Assembly: GCA_002371025.1 (NCBI GenBank)
Contig: DFFQ01000240.1
Span: 1 to 6,861 of the forward strand
DNA length: 6,861 nt
Direction of reading: 5' to 3'
Origin: Lachnospiraceae bacterium UBA3772
GTDB lineage: Bacteria; Bacillota; Clostridia; Lachnospirales; Lachnospiraceae
Shown here: positions 1-6,709 of the stretch, piece after piece
Position numbering within the stretch: the first letter of the stretch is position 1
Layout: each line of letters opens with the position of its first letter
The notes under the pieces: generated by a model
Database searches by the model: none
The model's input: the letters and a program-made list of their open reading frames with translations, nothing else
What the model was told of the DNA's origin: nothing
Made by a program: the position numbers and the translations under genes

Positions 1-664
1 CGAACTCTCTTGTACGGAATGTAAAATTACCAGGTGTGATCTCATTTCTGAAAGACTTACCAATCTGACCGATACCAAATGGTACCTTCTTTCTTGATGT
101 TCTCTGAACGTTCTTGAAGTTTACGAAGATACCCTGAGCTGTCTCTGGTCTAAGGTAAACAATGTTCTTTGCGTCTTCAGTTACTCCCTGGAAAGTCTTA
201 AACATAAGGTTGAACTGACGAATGCTTGTGAAATTGTGCTTTCCACAAGTTGGACATGGAATATTATGTTCATTAATGAACTGCTCCATCTGCTCATTTG
301 TCCATCCATCTACTGAACTTTCAAGCTCAATACCATTCTCAGCAGCGAAGTCCTCAATGATCTTATCTGCTCTGAATCTCTCATGGCATTCCTTACAATC
401 CATAAGTGGATCTGAGAAACTTCCAAGATGTCCTGATGCAACCCAGGTCTGTGGGTTCATAAGGATTGCGCAGTCAATACCAACGTTGTAAGGATTCTCC
501 TGGATGAATTTCTTCCACCAAGCCTTCTTTACGTTGTTCTTTAACTCAACGCCAAGATTTCCGTAGTCCCAAGTATTAGCAAGACCACCGTATATCTCAG
601 AACCTGGATATACAAATCCTCTTGATTTTGCAAGAGCTACGATTTTTTCCAATGTCTTTTCCAT
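1..664 (-). CDS. glyS: Glycyl-tRNA synthetase, single-chain class II type (N-terminal 221 codons; 3' end outside window)
   Basis: This enzyme charges tRNA-Gly with glycine in the cytoplasm. The reading frame opens at an ATG at 662-664, seven bases after a strong AAGGAG, and runs off the left edge with 221 residues visible, about half of the usual length of roughly 460. The start reads [20 protein letters not shown], followed by [23 protein letters not shown], the hallmark N-terminus of the alpha2 (eukaryote/archaea-like) GlyRS rather than the alpha2beta2 form. Two Cys pairs, C90/C93 and C137/C140, form the zinc-type insertion. RPETAQGIF lies at 172-180, and class II motif 2 (SFRNEITP, with the FRNE core) lies at about 204-211. 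It is the last visible gene of the operon, 48 bp after a lipoprotein gene. That gap is too short for a T-box leader. Identification is near certain; only the C-terminal catalytic and anticodon-binding parts are missing from view. Confidence 0.97.
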   Translation of the reverse strand, partial: MEKTLEKIVALAKSRGFVYPGSEIYGGLANTWDYGNLGVELKNNVKKAWWKKFIQENPYNVGIDCAILMNPQTWVASGHLGSFSDPLMDCKECHERFRADKIIEDFAAENGIELESSVDGWTNEQMEQFINEHNIPCPTCGKHNFTSIRQFNLMFKTFQGVTEDAKNIVYLRPETAQGIFVNFKNVQRTSRKKVPFGIGQIGKSFRNEITPGNFTFRTREF

Positions 665-699
665 ATCATTTCTCCTTAAGTTTCTTGTTCTTATATCTT

Positions 700-717
700 A
701 GTAAGGTTTTCCTTACT
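700..717 (-). other. Short perfect hairpin across the lipoprotein stop codon
   Basis: The inverted repeat AGTAAGG-4 nt-CCTTACT (700-706 with 711-717) is a perfect 7-bp stem with a 4-base loop. It contains the TAA stop of the lipoprotein gene (713-715). On the minus strand it is followed by AAGATAT rather than a run of T, so it does not look like a terminator. It may mark an mRNA processing or stabilising point between the lipoprotein gene and glyS; that role is inferred. Confidence 0.5.
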
Positions 718-1345
718 TGAACTCAAATAATACTACTGCTAAATCTTCTGTTTCGTTATAAAGAGCACCGTCGCCGTACTTTTCAGCACCGTGAGCTGTG
801 TAAAGGATTTTTCCACCTTCTGCCTTAACAAGATATTTCTTATCAAAAGTAAGCATCATAAGGCTTTCGCTCTTTATTTCTGCTGATCCAACAGTTTTTC
901 CATTTGTGGCATCTGTGAGTGTTGCCGCTGTGCCTGTAATGGCATCTAAATCCTGTGATTTATAAATTGAGAGATTAAAATCATATCCATTAAATTTATT
1001 AAATGTTTCAAGATCTGAATATTTGATGGCAGTTTTAAAAGTTTTCCCCTCTTCTTTAAACTGCAAAAGACTGATCTTATCGACACCTGCGGCTTTATTA
1101 AACCCTGCCACCTGAGTCTTTACGTAATCAGAAAGATCTGCTGTATCTTTTAGATCTGACATATCTACAACAGCTATTTCAAGAATAGATCCATCAGAAT
1201 AAAATGTTATCTCATTTTCTGTAACATCCTTACAATAGTCTAATTCGTCTTTTTTTTCTTCATTTCCCTTCATGTCACATGCTGCAAATGTAAGCGCCAT
1301 TAAACACATGACTACCATGCAGGTAAAAGCCTTAAATCTCTTCAT
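713..1345 (-). CDS. Putative lipoprotein of unknown function
   Basis: This 210-residue protein of unrecognised family is predicted to be exported and lipid-anchored on the outer face of the cytoplasmic membrane. The signal peptide has a basic start (MKRFKAF), a hydrophobic core at about 8-22, and a lipobox-like TFAAC with the acceptor Cys at 23; Phe at -3 is less usual than Leu. A charged linker (DMKGNEEKKDE) follows. The rest is soluble, rich in alternating hydrophobic residues suggestive of beta strands, and ends in AVVLFEFK. One further Cys (C38) remains in the mature part. The ATG at 1345 follows AAGAGG; an earlier ATG in the leader reaches a stop after four codons. The gene sits 54 bp after recO and 48 bp before glyS, an unusual place for a lipoprotein, and a promoter candidate overlaps the recO end. 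No domain is recognised, so no function is assigned. Confidence 0.85.
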   Translation of the reverse strand: MKRFKAFTCMVVMCLMALTFAACDMKGNEEKKDELDYCKDVTENEITFYSDGSILEIAVVDMSDLKDTADLSDYVKTQVAGFNKAAGVDKISLLQFKEEGKTFKTAIKYSDLETFNKFNGYDFNLSIYKSQDLDAITGTAATLTDATNGKTVGSAEIKSESLMMLTFDKKYLVKAEGGKILYTAHGAEKYGDGALYNETEDLAVVLFEFK

Positions 1346-1396
1346 TTTAATCTCATACCTCTTTTTAAAATTATTCTCTTTTGATTATCCTTAACG

Positions 1397-1425
1397 ATTC
1401 TACATTGATTCGGTAATATTTTCAA
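1397..1425 (-). promoter_or_regulatory. Candidate sigma-A promoter for the lipoprotein gene (and glyS)
   Basis: On the minus strand TTGAAA (1420-1425) is followed by exactly 17 bases and then TAGAAT (1397-1402), each matching five of six consensus bases. The start of transcription would fall near 1390, giving a leader of about 45 bases before the lipoprotein ATG. The whole element lies in the last codons and stop of recO. Such matches arise by chance in A/T-rich DNA, but the position just before an unrelated gene makes it plausible. Confidence 0.45.
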
Positions 1426-2152
1426 GTATCATAAGTGATTTAAATTCACGATCTGCATTTCGTTTAAGATAACCCGCAGTTAGATCACTAACTTCTTTAA
1501 GCAGATGATCTTCAAGTTTAAAATTATATACCTTTGATATTCCTGAGGAAAGTATATATCTCATGGTATAAAGCGCCCCGGGAGAAATCCTTATGGGGTG
1601 CTTTGCTCTTTTAAGGCAGCTGTCGCACACCGCCCCTCCAAGAGAATAATCAATATGATGTATATTTTCCTTATCTCCTGATATGACACAGCTTCCCATA
1701 TGAAGCCCTATTCCTTCGATATCAAGAGTCTTTAATTCAAATACCGTCTTTATCAGCCTGTTATCATATCTGTCATCTAAAAGTGCCTGAAATGATATAT
1801 ATAAAAGATTCAGTTCCGCTGCCGCTCTCACTCCTTCATGAGTAAAGAAATCCATTAGTTCGCACATATATGCCGCATAGCACATCTTCTCCATATCGAG
1901 AGCAAGATCTCTAAATGAATTTTCTATCTCAGCGGAAATAAGTGTATATGCATTTCTTCCCTGACGAAGCCTGAACTTAGCCATGGTAAAACTTTGGCAT
2001 ACGGCTTTGATAGGACTTTTCTCTCTTCTGGCTGAATTTGCAAAAACAGTGATACGTCCCAGGGTATCTGTAAGCAGCACAAGCCTCTTATCATATTCAC
2101 CATATAATGCCGCTGTAAGGACAATTCCCCTAACGACTATATCACCTTCCAT
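1400..2152 (-). CDS. recO: DNA repair protein RecO
   Basis: RecO acts in the RecFOR pathway: it binds single-stranded DNA, anneals strands, and with RecR helps load RecA on SSB-coated DNA. The 250-residue length is normal for the family. The N-terminal OB-fold is seen in VVRGIVLTAALYGEYDKRLVLLTDTLGRITVFANSARR (6-43), with the usual pattern of a short basic loop after the strands. A helical region follows, with YAAYMCELMDFFTHE at about 92-106. The zinc region has C155, C176 and C179, but the position that normally holds the second Cys of the first pair (C-x-x-C-G) is Ser158 (CVISG). The ATG at 2152 follows GAGGG with a 7-base spacer; the first G of that ribosome site comes from the last copy of a tandem repeat array. 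It lies directly after era, as in many Firmicutes, so co-transcription is likely. Confidence 0.95.
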   Translation of the reverse strand: MEGDIVVRGIVLTAALYGEYDKRLVLLTDTLGRITVFANSARREKSPIKAVCQSFTMAKFRLRQGRNAYTLISAEIENSFRDLALDMEKMCYAAYMCELMDFFTHEGVRAAAELNLLYISFQALLDDRYDNRLIKTVFELKTLDIEGIGLHMGSCVISGDKENIHHIDYSLGGAVCDSCLKRAKHPIRISPGALYTMRYILSSGISKVYNFKLEDHLLKEVSDLTAGYLKRNADREFKSLMILENITESM

Positions 2153-2163
2153 TTTCTTTCCCT

Positions 2164-2253
2164 CTATCTAAGATCCTTCTATCTATGACATTTCCATCTA
2201 AGGTCCTTCTATCTATGACATTTCTATCTAAGATTTTTCTATCTAAGATCCTT
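2164..2253 (-). repeat. Six tandem 15-bp repeats made from the 3' end of era
   Basis: Read on the minus strand, the last five codons of era, AAGGATCTTAGATAG (K-D-L-R-stop, 2239-2253), are followed without a gap by five more 15-base copies. These are AAAAATCTTAGATAG (2224-2238), AAATGTCATAGATAG (2209-2223), AAGGACCTTAGATGG (2194-2208), AAATGTCATAGATAG (2179-2193) and AAGGATCTTAGATAG (2164-2178). The last copy is identical to the first, and copies three and five are identical to each other. All but the fourth keep a TAG in the era frame, so the array is not a coding extension. It fills the whole gap up to the recO ribosome site. Several copies begin with AAGGA, a ribosome-site-like core. Expansion by replication slippage or unequal crossing-over is the simplest explanation. 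Confidence 0.93.
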
Positions 2254-3153
2254 CTTATCATATCCATATTCGCGAAGAAGCATGTTATTATCTCTCCAGC
2301 CCGGTCTTACCTTTACCCAGATCTTAAGATTTACTTTCTGCTCCAGCATATCTTCAATCTCTGCTCTGGCTCTTGAACCGATTTTCTTTAACATAGCTCC
2401 ATTTTTACCGATAATGATTCCCTTATGAGAATCTCTCTCGCAGATTATTGTAGCCTCGATATCAGTAATGTCCTGACCTTCTCTTTCCTTCATGGAATCA
2501 ATTAGAACTGCAATACCATGAGGCACTTCCTTATCCAGAAGCTTAAGAGCCTGCTCACGGATAAGTTCAGATGCTATATCTCTTACAGTCTCCTCAGTTA
2601 CAGTATCCTCATCATAATACATATGGCCTTCGTGAAGATGGCTGAAAATGATATCTAAAAGCTCATCTGTATTCTTGTTCTTAATTGCAGAAACAGGAAC
2701 AATATCCGCAAATGGAAGCTCGCTCTTATACTTATCAATAGCCTTTGGAACTTCCTCGGGCTTAACAGCATCTATCTTATTGATTACAAGTATTACAGGT
2801 ACGTGGCAGCGAGAAAGCATTTCAATTATTGCTCTTTCTCCAGCTCCAATAAATGTTGAAGGTTCAACCAGCCACATAATGCAGTCCACCGCACGAAGAG
2901 ACCCTTCTGCACTTTCCAGCATATAGTCTCCAAGCTTAGTCTTTGCTTTATTTATACCCGGTGTATCAACAAAAACGATCTGTCCTCTGTCATCTGTATA
3001 GACAGTCTCAATACGTCTTCTTGTAGTCTGCGCTCTACCTGATGTAATGGCAATCTTTTGTCCTATAAGAGCATTCATAAGTGTTGATTTTCCAACATTT
3101 GGTCTACCGATTATAGCTGTAAAACCTGATTTAAAAATCTTTTTATCTTCCAA
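2239..3153 (-). CDS. era: GTPase Era, 30S ribosome assembly factor
   Basis: Era binds the 3' end of 16S rRNA and GTP, helps mature the small ribosomal subunit, and is generally essential. The 304-residue length is typical. G1 is GRPNVGKS (16-23), the switch-region Thr is near 43-44 (AQTTRRR), G3 is DTPG (63-66), G4 is NKID (125-128) and G5 is SAIK (155-158). The C-terminal KH domain follows, with HKGIIIGKNG carrying the GxxG loop at 249-252, and the protein ends GWRDNNMLLREYGYDKKDLR. The start is best placed at TTG (3153), which gives the usual short lead into FKSGFTAIIGRP. However, the strong ribosome site AAAGGAG (3199-3205) is 45 bases further upstream, and only a weak GAG stands near the TTG. 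Starting further upstream in the same frame has no ATG, GTG or TTG codon before an in-frame TAG. The stop codon lies in the first unit of a tandem repeat array. Confidence 0.96.
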   Translation of the reverse strand: MEDKKIFKSGFTAIIGRPNVGKSTLMNALIGQKIAITSGRAQTTRRRIETVYTDDRGQIVFVDTPGINKAKTKLGDYMLESAEGSLRAVDCIMWLVEPSTFIGAGERAIIEMLSRCHVPVILVINKIDAVKPEEVPKAIDKYKSELPFADIVPVSAIKNKNTDELLDIIFSHLHEGHMYYDEDTVTEETVRDIASELIREQALKLLDKEVPHGIAVLIDSMKEREGQDITDIEATIICERDSHKGIIIGKNGAMLKKIGSRARAEIEDMLEQKVNLKIWVKVRPGWRDNNMLLREYGYDKKDLR

Positions 3154-3244
3154 ATCTTCTCGTTCAATCCAATCATCTTTAAATAGTGATGGAATTAACT
3201 CCTTTCTCTAAGGATCTATTGCCGGTTCGTCCCGACATTTATCT
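3154..3244 (-). promoter_or_regulatory. Leader between the M16C peptidase gene and era, with a hairpin and a displaced ribosome site
   Basis: This 91-base gap holds, in transcription order, a 6-bp hairpin TGTCGG-6 nt-CCGGCA (3220-3237, one G-T pair) with no T-run after it, then a consensus AAAGGAG (3199-3205), and then 45 bases before the TTG of era. An out-of-frame ATG (3174-3176) lies 22 bases after AAAGGAG and opens a 21-codon frame that overlaps the era start and ends at TAA (3111-3113). No convincing promoter was found here. The hairpin is too short and lacks a U-tract to be an intrinsic terminator, so era is probably transcribed by read-through. Confidence 0.4.
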
Positions 3245-6163
3245 TTAATACAAATTCTCTACTGTTCCAAAGTTTTCTTTTGCTTCTTCAATAAGCTTCT
3301 CATCACCAACTGCTGTGATGATATCAGAATCAGTAATGGCTTTAACAATACCTGCCAGAGATCTGATAGTATCCTGTGTTGTAGAAAGCACTTCATCTCT
3401 TTCCTGCTGAAGCATTTCATCTGTTATTCCTGTAAGGTAGCAGCTAAATGAAAATGATCCGTAAGAAGAAGGTGTAAATGGTGTATCCATCTTTGCAATG
3501 GCTCCGATTATATACTTAAGCATGTCTCTATCTGACTGATCAAATGATTCAACATACTTATAAGCTTCCTTATAAATCTTATATGTATCCATAAGATTTG
3601 GATCACGGTAAGAAGTAAGATATGCATATCCGCTTCTTCCAAAATCACACATGGCACCATACGCACCACCCTTTACTCTTACATTTATCCAGAGATAATC
3701 ATAAGAGAAAATCATCTGAAGTACGTTAAGTGCTCCGGTATATTTAAAGCCTTTTTCTATATAATTTCCGGCAGTTGCCACATACTGAACCTTACTTGCT
3801 GTCTTAAATCCTTCATTTTTGATATTAAGGCTCACAGGAACAAAGGTCTCTCTCTTTCCATCAGTAGAAAGGAATGAAGTAAATTCAGGTATGATATTTT
3901 CTAAAGCAGTGTAAGGATCCTTATCTGATGTGTAAGAAATAACAAGATTATCCTTACGGAGCATAAGACTTAATACTTCTTTAAGACTCGCACAAAGTCC
4001 CTCATATCTTTCTTCAAAGTTCTTATCCAGATCATCTAAATATCTGTAATAAGCAAGTCCTTCCATATTTTCCTTGATAAATGCCACAGGTGAAATATAT
4101 GAAAGTGCTCTCTGTGAAGCTGTTATATGTCCCGATTCTACAAGGCTGTCCTTAATAGATGATTTGGTCTCTTTAATTATTTCCATAAGTCTCTTCTTAT
4201 CTGTGATATGAGATTCCTTAAGGATTTCTTTAACAAGAAGCACTGCTTCCTTTGTTTTTTCATCAAGACACTTTGTTCTTGCTGCAAAATAAATATATGG
4301 CTCTATTTTCTCTTTCTTAAAGCTTGGTAATACTCCTGTTGAGAATCCGATACCACCAGTTGCATTATCAACTTCATTTGAAAGAGCATCTATTGTATGA
4401 CTGTCTGTATCAACATATTTAAAGATTTCACAAAGAAGGGACGCAGTCTTATACATCTCTACATCAAGATCATTAATGCTGAAATTAAAATCAAGGTAAG
4501 TAATTCCATTTGTAAAAATGTCATGGCTTACTACTGTAACATCTGAAATAGTATCAACCTTATTCTTCTGCTTTCTTGCCTCTTTCTTAATATCATCAAG
4601 AGTAAGAAGAGGAATCTTCTCTAAATCTTCTGCTGGAGTCGGCTCACCCTGATACTGTTTTAAATGCTTTGTATCATTTACGATGGCTTCTATCTCAGAA
4701 TCTGAAAGAAGGTTCTTATAAGTATCTAATTTCTTTCTAAATTCTGCCTCATGCTTTTGATTAAGTCCCTTTTCAGGTACCACAGTAACAAAAGCCTTAT
4801 AGTTATTGTTAAGGATGTAATCTCTGATGAGATCTTCGAAGTAACCGCCCTTTTCCACCAAACCATGAAGCTCGTCAAATACTTCATTAAGACTGAAGAG
4901 ATAAAGCGCCTTACTATCGTCATATAACCAGGTTTCAAATGAATCAAGTCCGATCATAAGTCCCTTTGGCCATCTTCCGAAATTAGCTTCCTTATGCTTA
5001 AATTCAAATTTATTTACTGCAGCTTCTAAGGATTTCTTTGAAAGTCCCTTAGCAAGAAGATCTTTTAATGTATCTTCAATAATCTGCTTAAATCTTTCCT
5101 CATCCTTTTCATCGGCATTATGTGCAATGATAGAAAATACAGGCTGTAAAGTGCTTGTATCGTATGAACTTTCAACCTCTGCGCAGATTCCTGCATCAAT
5201 AAGAGCCTTATTAAGTGGAGCTCCAGGTGCATCAAGAAGAACGTAAGTTAAAATATCAAATGATGTAGTAAGAAGCTTATCTAAGGAATTTCCTACTACA
5301 ACGTTATATGTAAGATATGTATTATTTTCAGTTTCATCATTATCTGCTATGGAATAGCTCTTCTTAACAGATACAGGTGCATTAAAGGCAGGATTTTCCT
5401 TTATCTCTGATGGAACATAGAGATATTCATAATCTGAAAGATACTCTCTATCAATATATTCAAGTTCCTCAGCAGCATCCATATCACCGTAAAGATATAT
5501 ATAGCTGTTAGATGGATGATAATAGTTCTTATGATAATCAAGATACTCTTCTCTTGAAAGTTCAATGATATCATCTGGAAATCCGCCAGAATCCTTGCTA
5601 TATACAGAATCCGGGAAAAGTGTATTTGCAATGGTACGTCCCACCACGCTGTCAGGAGATGAATAAACACCCTTCATCTCGTTATAAACAACGCCATTTA
5701 TATTAAGTCTCGCATCCTTATCCTCAAGTTCATAGTGCCATCCTTCCTGCTTAAAGATCTCCTCTTTAAGATAGATAAATGGATGAAAAACTGCATCAAG
5801 ATATACATCCATAAGATTATGAAAGTCTTTCATGTTGCAGCTGGCAACTGGATAAACAGTCTTATCCGGATATGTCATTGCATTAAGGAAAGTATTAAGA
5901 CTTCCCTTTGCTAATTCTACAAATGGATCTTTTGCAGGATATTTATCAGATCCGCAAAGAACTGTATGTTCAATGATATGCTGTATACCTTTCGAATTTG
6001 TCGGAGGTGTTCTAAAGCCAATATTAAATACCTTGTTATCATCATCATTTTCAATAACAAGTACTCTTGCCTTTGTTTTTTTATGTGAAAGAACATATCC
6101 TACTCCGTTATATTCTGGAAGTTCTTTTCTTTCCACTAATTCGTATGCTGCTAAATCTCTCAA
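3245..6163 (-). CDS. M16C family zinc metallopeptidase (presequence protease/insulinase-like)
   Basis: This is a 972-residue, single-chain clamshell peptidase of the PreP type, a family that cuts unfolded peptides enclosed in a large chamber. The inverted zinc motif HIIEH (62-66) sits in GIQHIIEHTVLCGSDKYP, almost identical to the PreP signature, with the third ligand Glu162 in VVYNEMKGVYSSP. N-terminal M16 domains span roughly 20-430, the M16C-associated linker region roughly 450-720, and the inactive C-terminal half carries the conserved Arg and Tyr pair in RVKGGAYG (R829, Y835). No signal peptide or membrane segment is seen, so it should be cytoplasmic; the substrate is unknown, with peptide recycling as the likely role. 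The start is TTG (6161-6163), placed 9 bases after AAGGAG; there is no Met until residue 95. The ribosome site overlaps the stop of cdd 13 bases upstream, so translation is probably coupled. Its position between cdd and era interrupts the common Firmicute cdd-era order. Confidence 0.95.
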   Translation of the reverse strand: MRDLAAYELVERKELPEYNGVGYVLSHKKTKARVLVIENDDDNKVFNIGFRTPPTNSKGIQHIIEHTVLCGSDKYPAKDPFVELAKGSLNTFLNAMTYPDKTVYPVASCNMKDFHNLMDVYLDAVFHPFIYLKEEIFKQEGWHYELEDKDARLNINGVVYNEMKGVYSSPDSVVGRTIANTLFPDSVYSKDSGGFPDDIIELSREEYLDYHKNYYHPSNSYIYLYGDMDAAEELEYIDREYLSDYEYLYVPSEIKENPAFNAPVSVKKSYSIADNDETENNTYLTYNVVVGNSLDKLLTTSFDILTYVLLDAPGAPLNKALIDAGICAEVESSYDTSTLQPVFSIIAHNADEKDEERFKQIIEDTLKDLLAKGLSKKSLEAAVNKFEFKHKEANFGRWPKGLMIGLDSFETWLYDDSKALYLFSLNEVFDELHGLVEKGGYFEDLIRDYILNNNYKAFVTVVPEKGLNQKHEAEFRKKLDTYKNLLSDSEIEAIVNDTKHLKQYQGEPTPAEDLEKIPLLTLDDIKKEARKQKNKVDTISDVTVVSHDIFTNGITYLDFNFSINDLDVEMYKTASLLCEIFKYVDTDSHTIDALSNEVDNATGGIGFSTGVLPSFKKEKIEPYIYFAARTKCLDEKTKEAVLLVKEILKESHITDKKRLMEIIKETKSSIKDSLVESGHITASQRALSYISPVAFIKENMEGLAYYRYLDDLDKNFEERYEGLCASLKEVLSLMLRKDNLVISYTSDKDPYTALENIIPEFTSFLSTDGKRETFVPVSLNIKNEGFKTASKVQYVATAGNYIEKGFKYTGALNVLQMIFSYDYLWINVRVKGGAYGAMCDFGRSGYAYLTSYRDPNLMDTYKIYKEAYKYVESFDQSDRDMLKYIIGAIAKMDTPFTPSSYGSFSFSCYLTGITDEMLQQERDEVLSTTQDTIRSLAGIVKAITDSDIITAVGDEKLIEEAKENFGTVENLY

Positions 6164-6172
6164 ATCTGATTA

Positions 6173-6178
6173 CTCCTT
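6173..6178 (-). promoter_or_regulatory. Ribosome binding site of the M16C gene, overlapping the cdd stop
   Basis: AAGGAG on the minus strand shares two bases with the TAA stop of cdd (6177-6179) and lies 9 bases before the TTG start. It fixes the non-ATG start of the peptidase and suggests that ribosomes ending cdd help start the peptidase. Confidence 0.8.
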
Positions 6179-6575
6179 AATCTAATTTAAATGTATGAGG
6201 AAGAAGGTCTTTTAATTTATAAACCTCATATTTATCTTCCGAATAAAGAACATATATTTCTGTATCGCCATCAGCAAACTCGCTTATAACCTGTCTGCAG
6301 GCCCCGCATGGAAATGCAGGAGTATCTCCTGAACCAATGATGGCCATGGCTTTAATCTTTAACTGCCCCTCGCTTACCATTTTAAATATGGCTGTTCTTT
6401 CAGCACAATTTGTAAGGCCGTAAGATGCATTTTCAATATTACATCCACAAAAAATGCTTCCATCAAAAGAAAGCACAGCCGCTCCTACTTTATACCCTGA
6501 ATATGGAGCATAAGCTTTGCTTCTTACATCTACGGCACCTTTGATAAGTTCTTTCAGAATACTTTCTTCAACCAT
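6177..6575 (-). CDS. cdd: Cytidine deaminase, homotetrameric type
   Basis: The enzyme hydrolyses cytidine and deoxycytidine to uridine and deoxyuridine in pyrimidine salvage, in the cytoplasm. The 132-residue length is that of the short, tetrameric zinc form found in Bacillus. The zinc site is C57 in NCAER with the catalytic Glu59, plus C90 and C93 in PCGACRQ. The substrate-binding stretch CNIENASYG (45-53) supplies the Asn and Glu that hold the ribose. The N-terminus has the usual YAPYSGYKVGAAV (22-34). The ATG at 6575 has only a weak purine-rich AGAAG site before it, and the codons just upstream are ATG-TGA in the same frame, so a start-stop pair abuts the true start. It is the first gene of the unit, behind a good promoter, and the downstream gene begins 13 bases after its stop. 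Confidence 0.96.
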   Translation of the reverse strand: MVEESILKELIKGAVDVRSKAYAPYSGYKVGAAVLSFDGSIFCGCNIENASYGLTNCAERTAIFKMVSEGQLKIKAMAIIGSGDTPAFPCGACRQVISEFADGDTEIYVLYSEDKYEVYKLKDLLPHTFKLD

Positions 6576-6623
6576 TCACATTTCTTCTTTCTTTATTCTA
6601 GAAATCATAAAAACCCAAAATGT

Positions 6624-6652
6624 ATTATAGCTTAAATAATTGATTTGGTAAA
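6624..6652 (-). promoter_or_regulatory. Sigma-A type promoter for the cdd operon
   Basis: A perfect -10 box TATAAT (6624-6629) stands 17 bases downstream of TTTACC (6647-6652), which matches four of six -35 bases. Transcription would start near 6617, giving a leader of about 42 bases before the cdd ATG. The -35 box lies inside the T-rich tail of the groEL terminator, so the two transcription units are packed back to back. No operator repeat is evident. Confidence 0.75.
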
Positions 6653-6688
6653 TAAAAAAGAGAGAATCGAAAGATCCGATTCTCTCTT
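6650..6688 (-). terminator. Rho-independent terminator of the groEL unit
   Basis: AAGAGAGAATCG (minus strand, 6677-6688) pairs perfectly over 12 bp with CGATTCTCTCTT (6658-6669) around a 7-base loop. It is followed by TTTTATTT, and the last stem bases extend the T-run. It ends transcription about 90 bases after the groEL stop. On the plus strand the stem is followed by AAAAAT, so it is not a good terminator in that direction. Confidence 0.93.
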
Positions 6689-6709
6689 AAAAATATCTTT
6701 ATGACGTCG

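Noticed and set aside
222..491. Open frame on the plus strand, 89 codons
   Set aside because: It lies wholly antisense to glyS, whose protein sequence is strongly conserved; no ribosome site or recognisable product.
665..712. T-box riboswitch in front of glyS
   Set aside because: The gap is only 48 bases and lacks the T-box sequence and a terminator/antiterminator pair.
2185..2376. Plus-strand open frame with a repeated hydrophobic start (FPSKVLLSMTFLSKIF)
   Set aside because: The repeated peptide is only the plus-strand reading of the 15-bp array and the era 3' end; it is antisense to era and has no ribosome site.
3111..3176. Programmed frameshift from the 21-codon frame into era
   Set aside because: No slippery heptamer or strong downstream pseudoknot was seen, and Era needs no such extension; kept only as an oddity of the start region.
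3220..3237. Intrinsic terminator between the M16C gene and era
   Set aside because: The stem is only 6 bp and is followed by AATAGATCC rather than a T-run.
4726..5670. Minus-strand out-of-frame ORFs (4726-4947 and 5401-5670) within the peptidase gene
   Set aside because: They are alternative-frame shadows of the M16C gene, which has full family motifs across the region.
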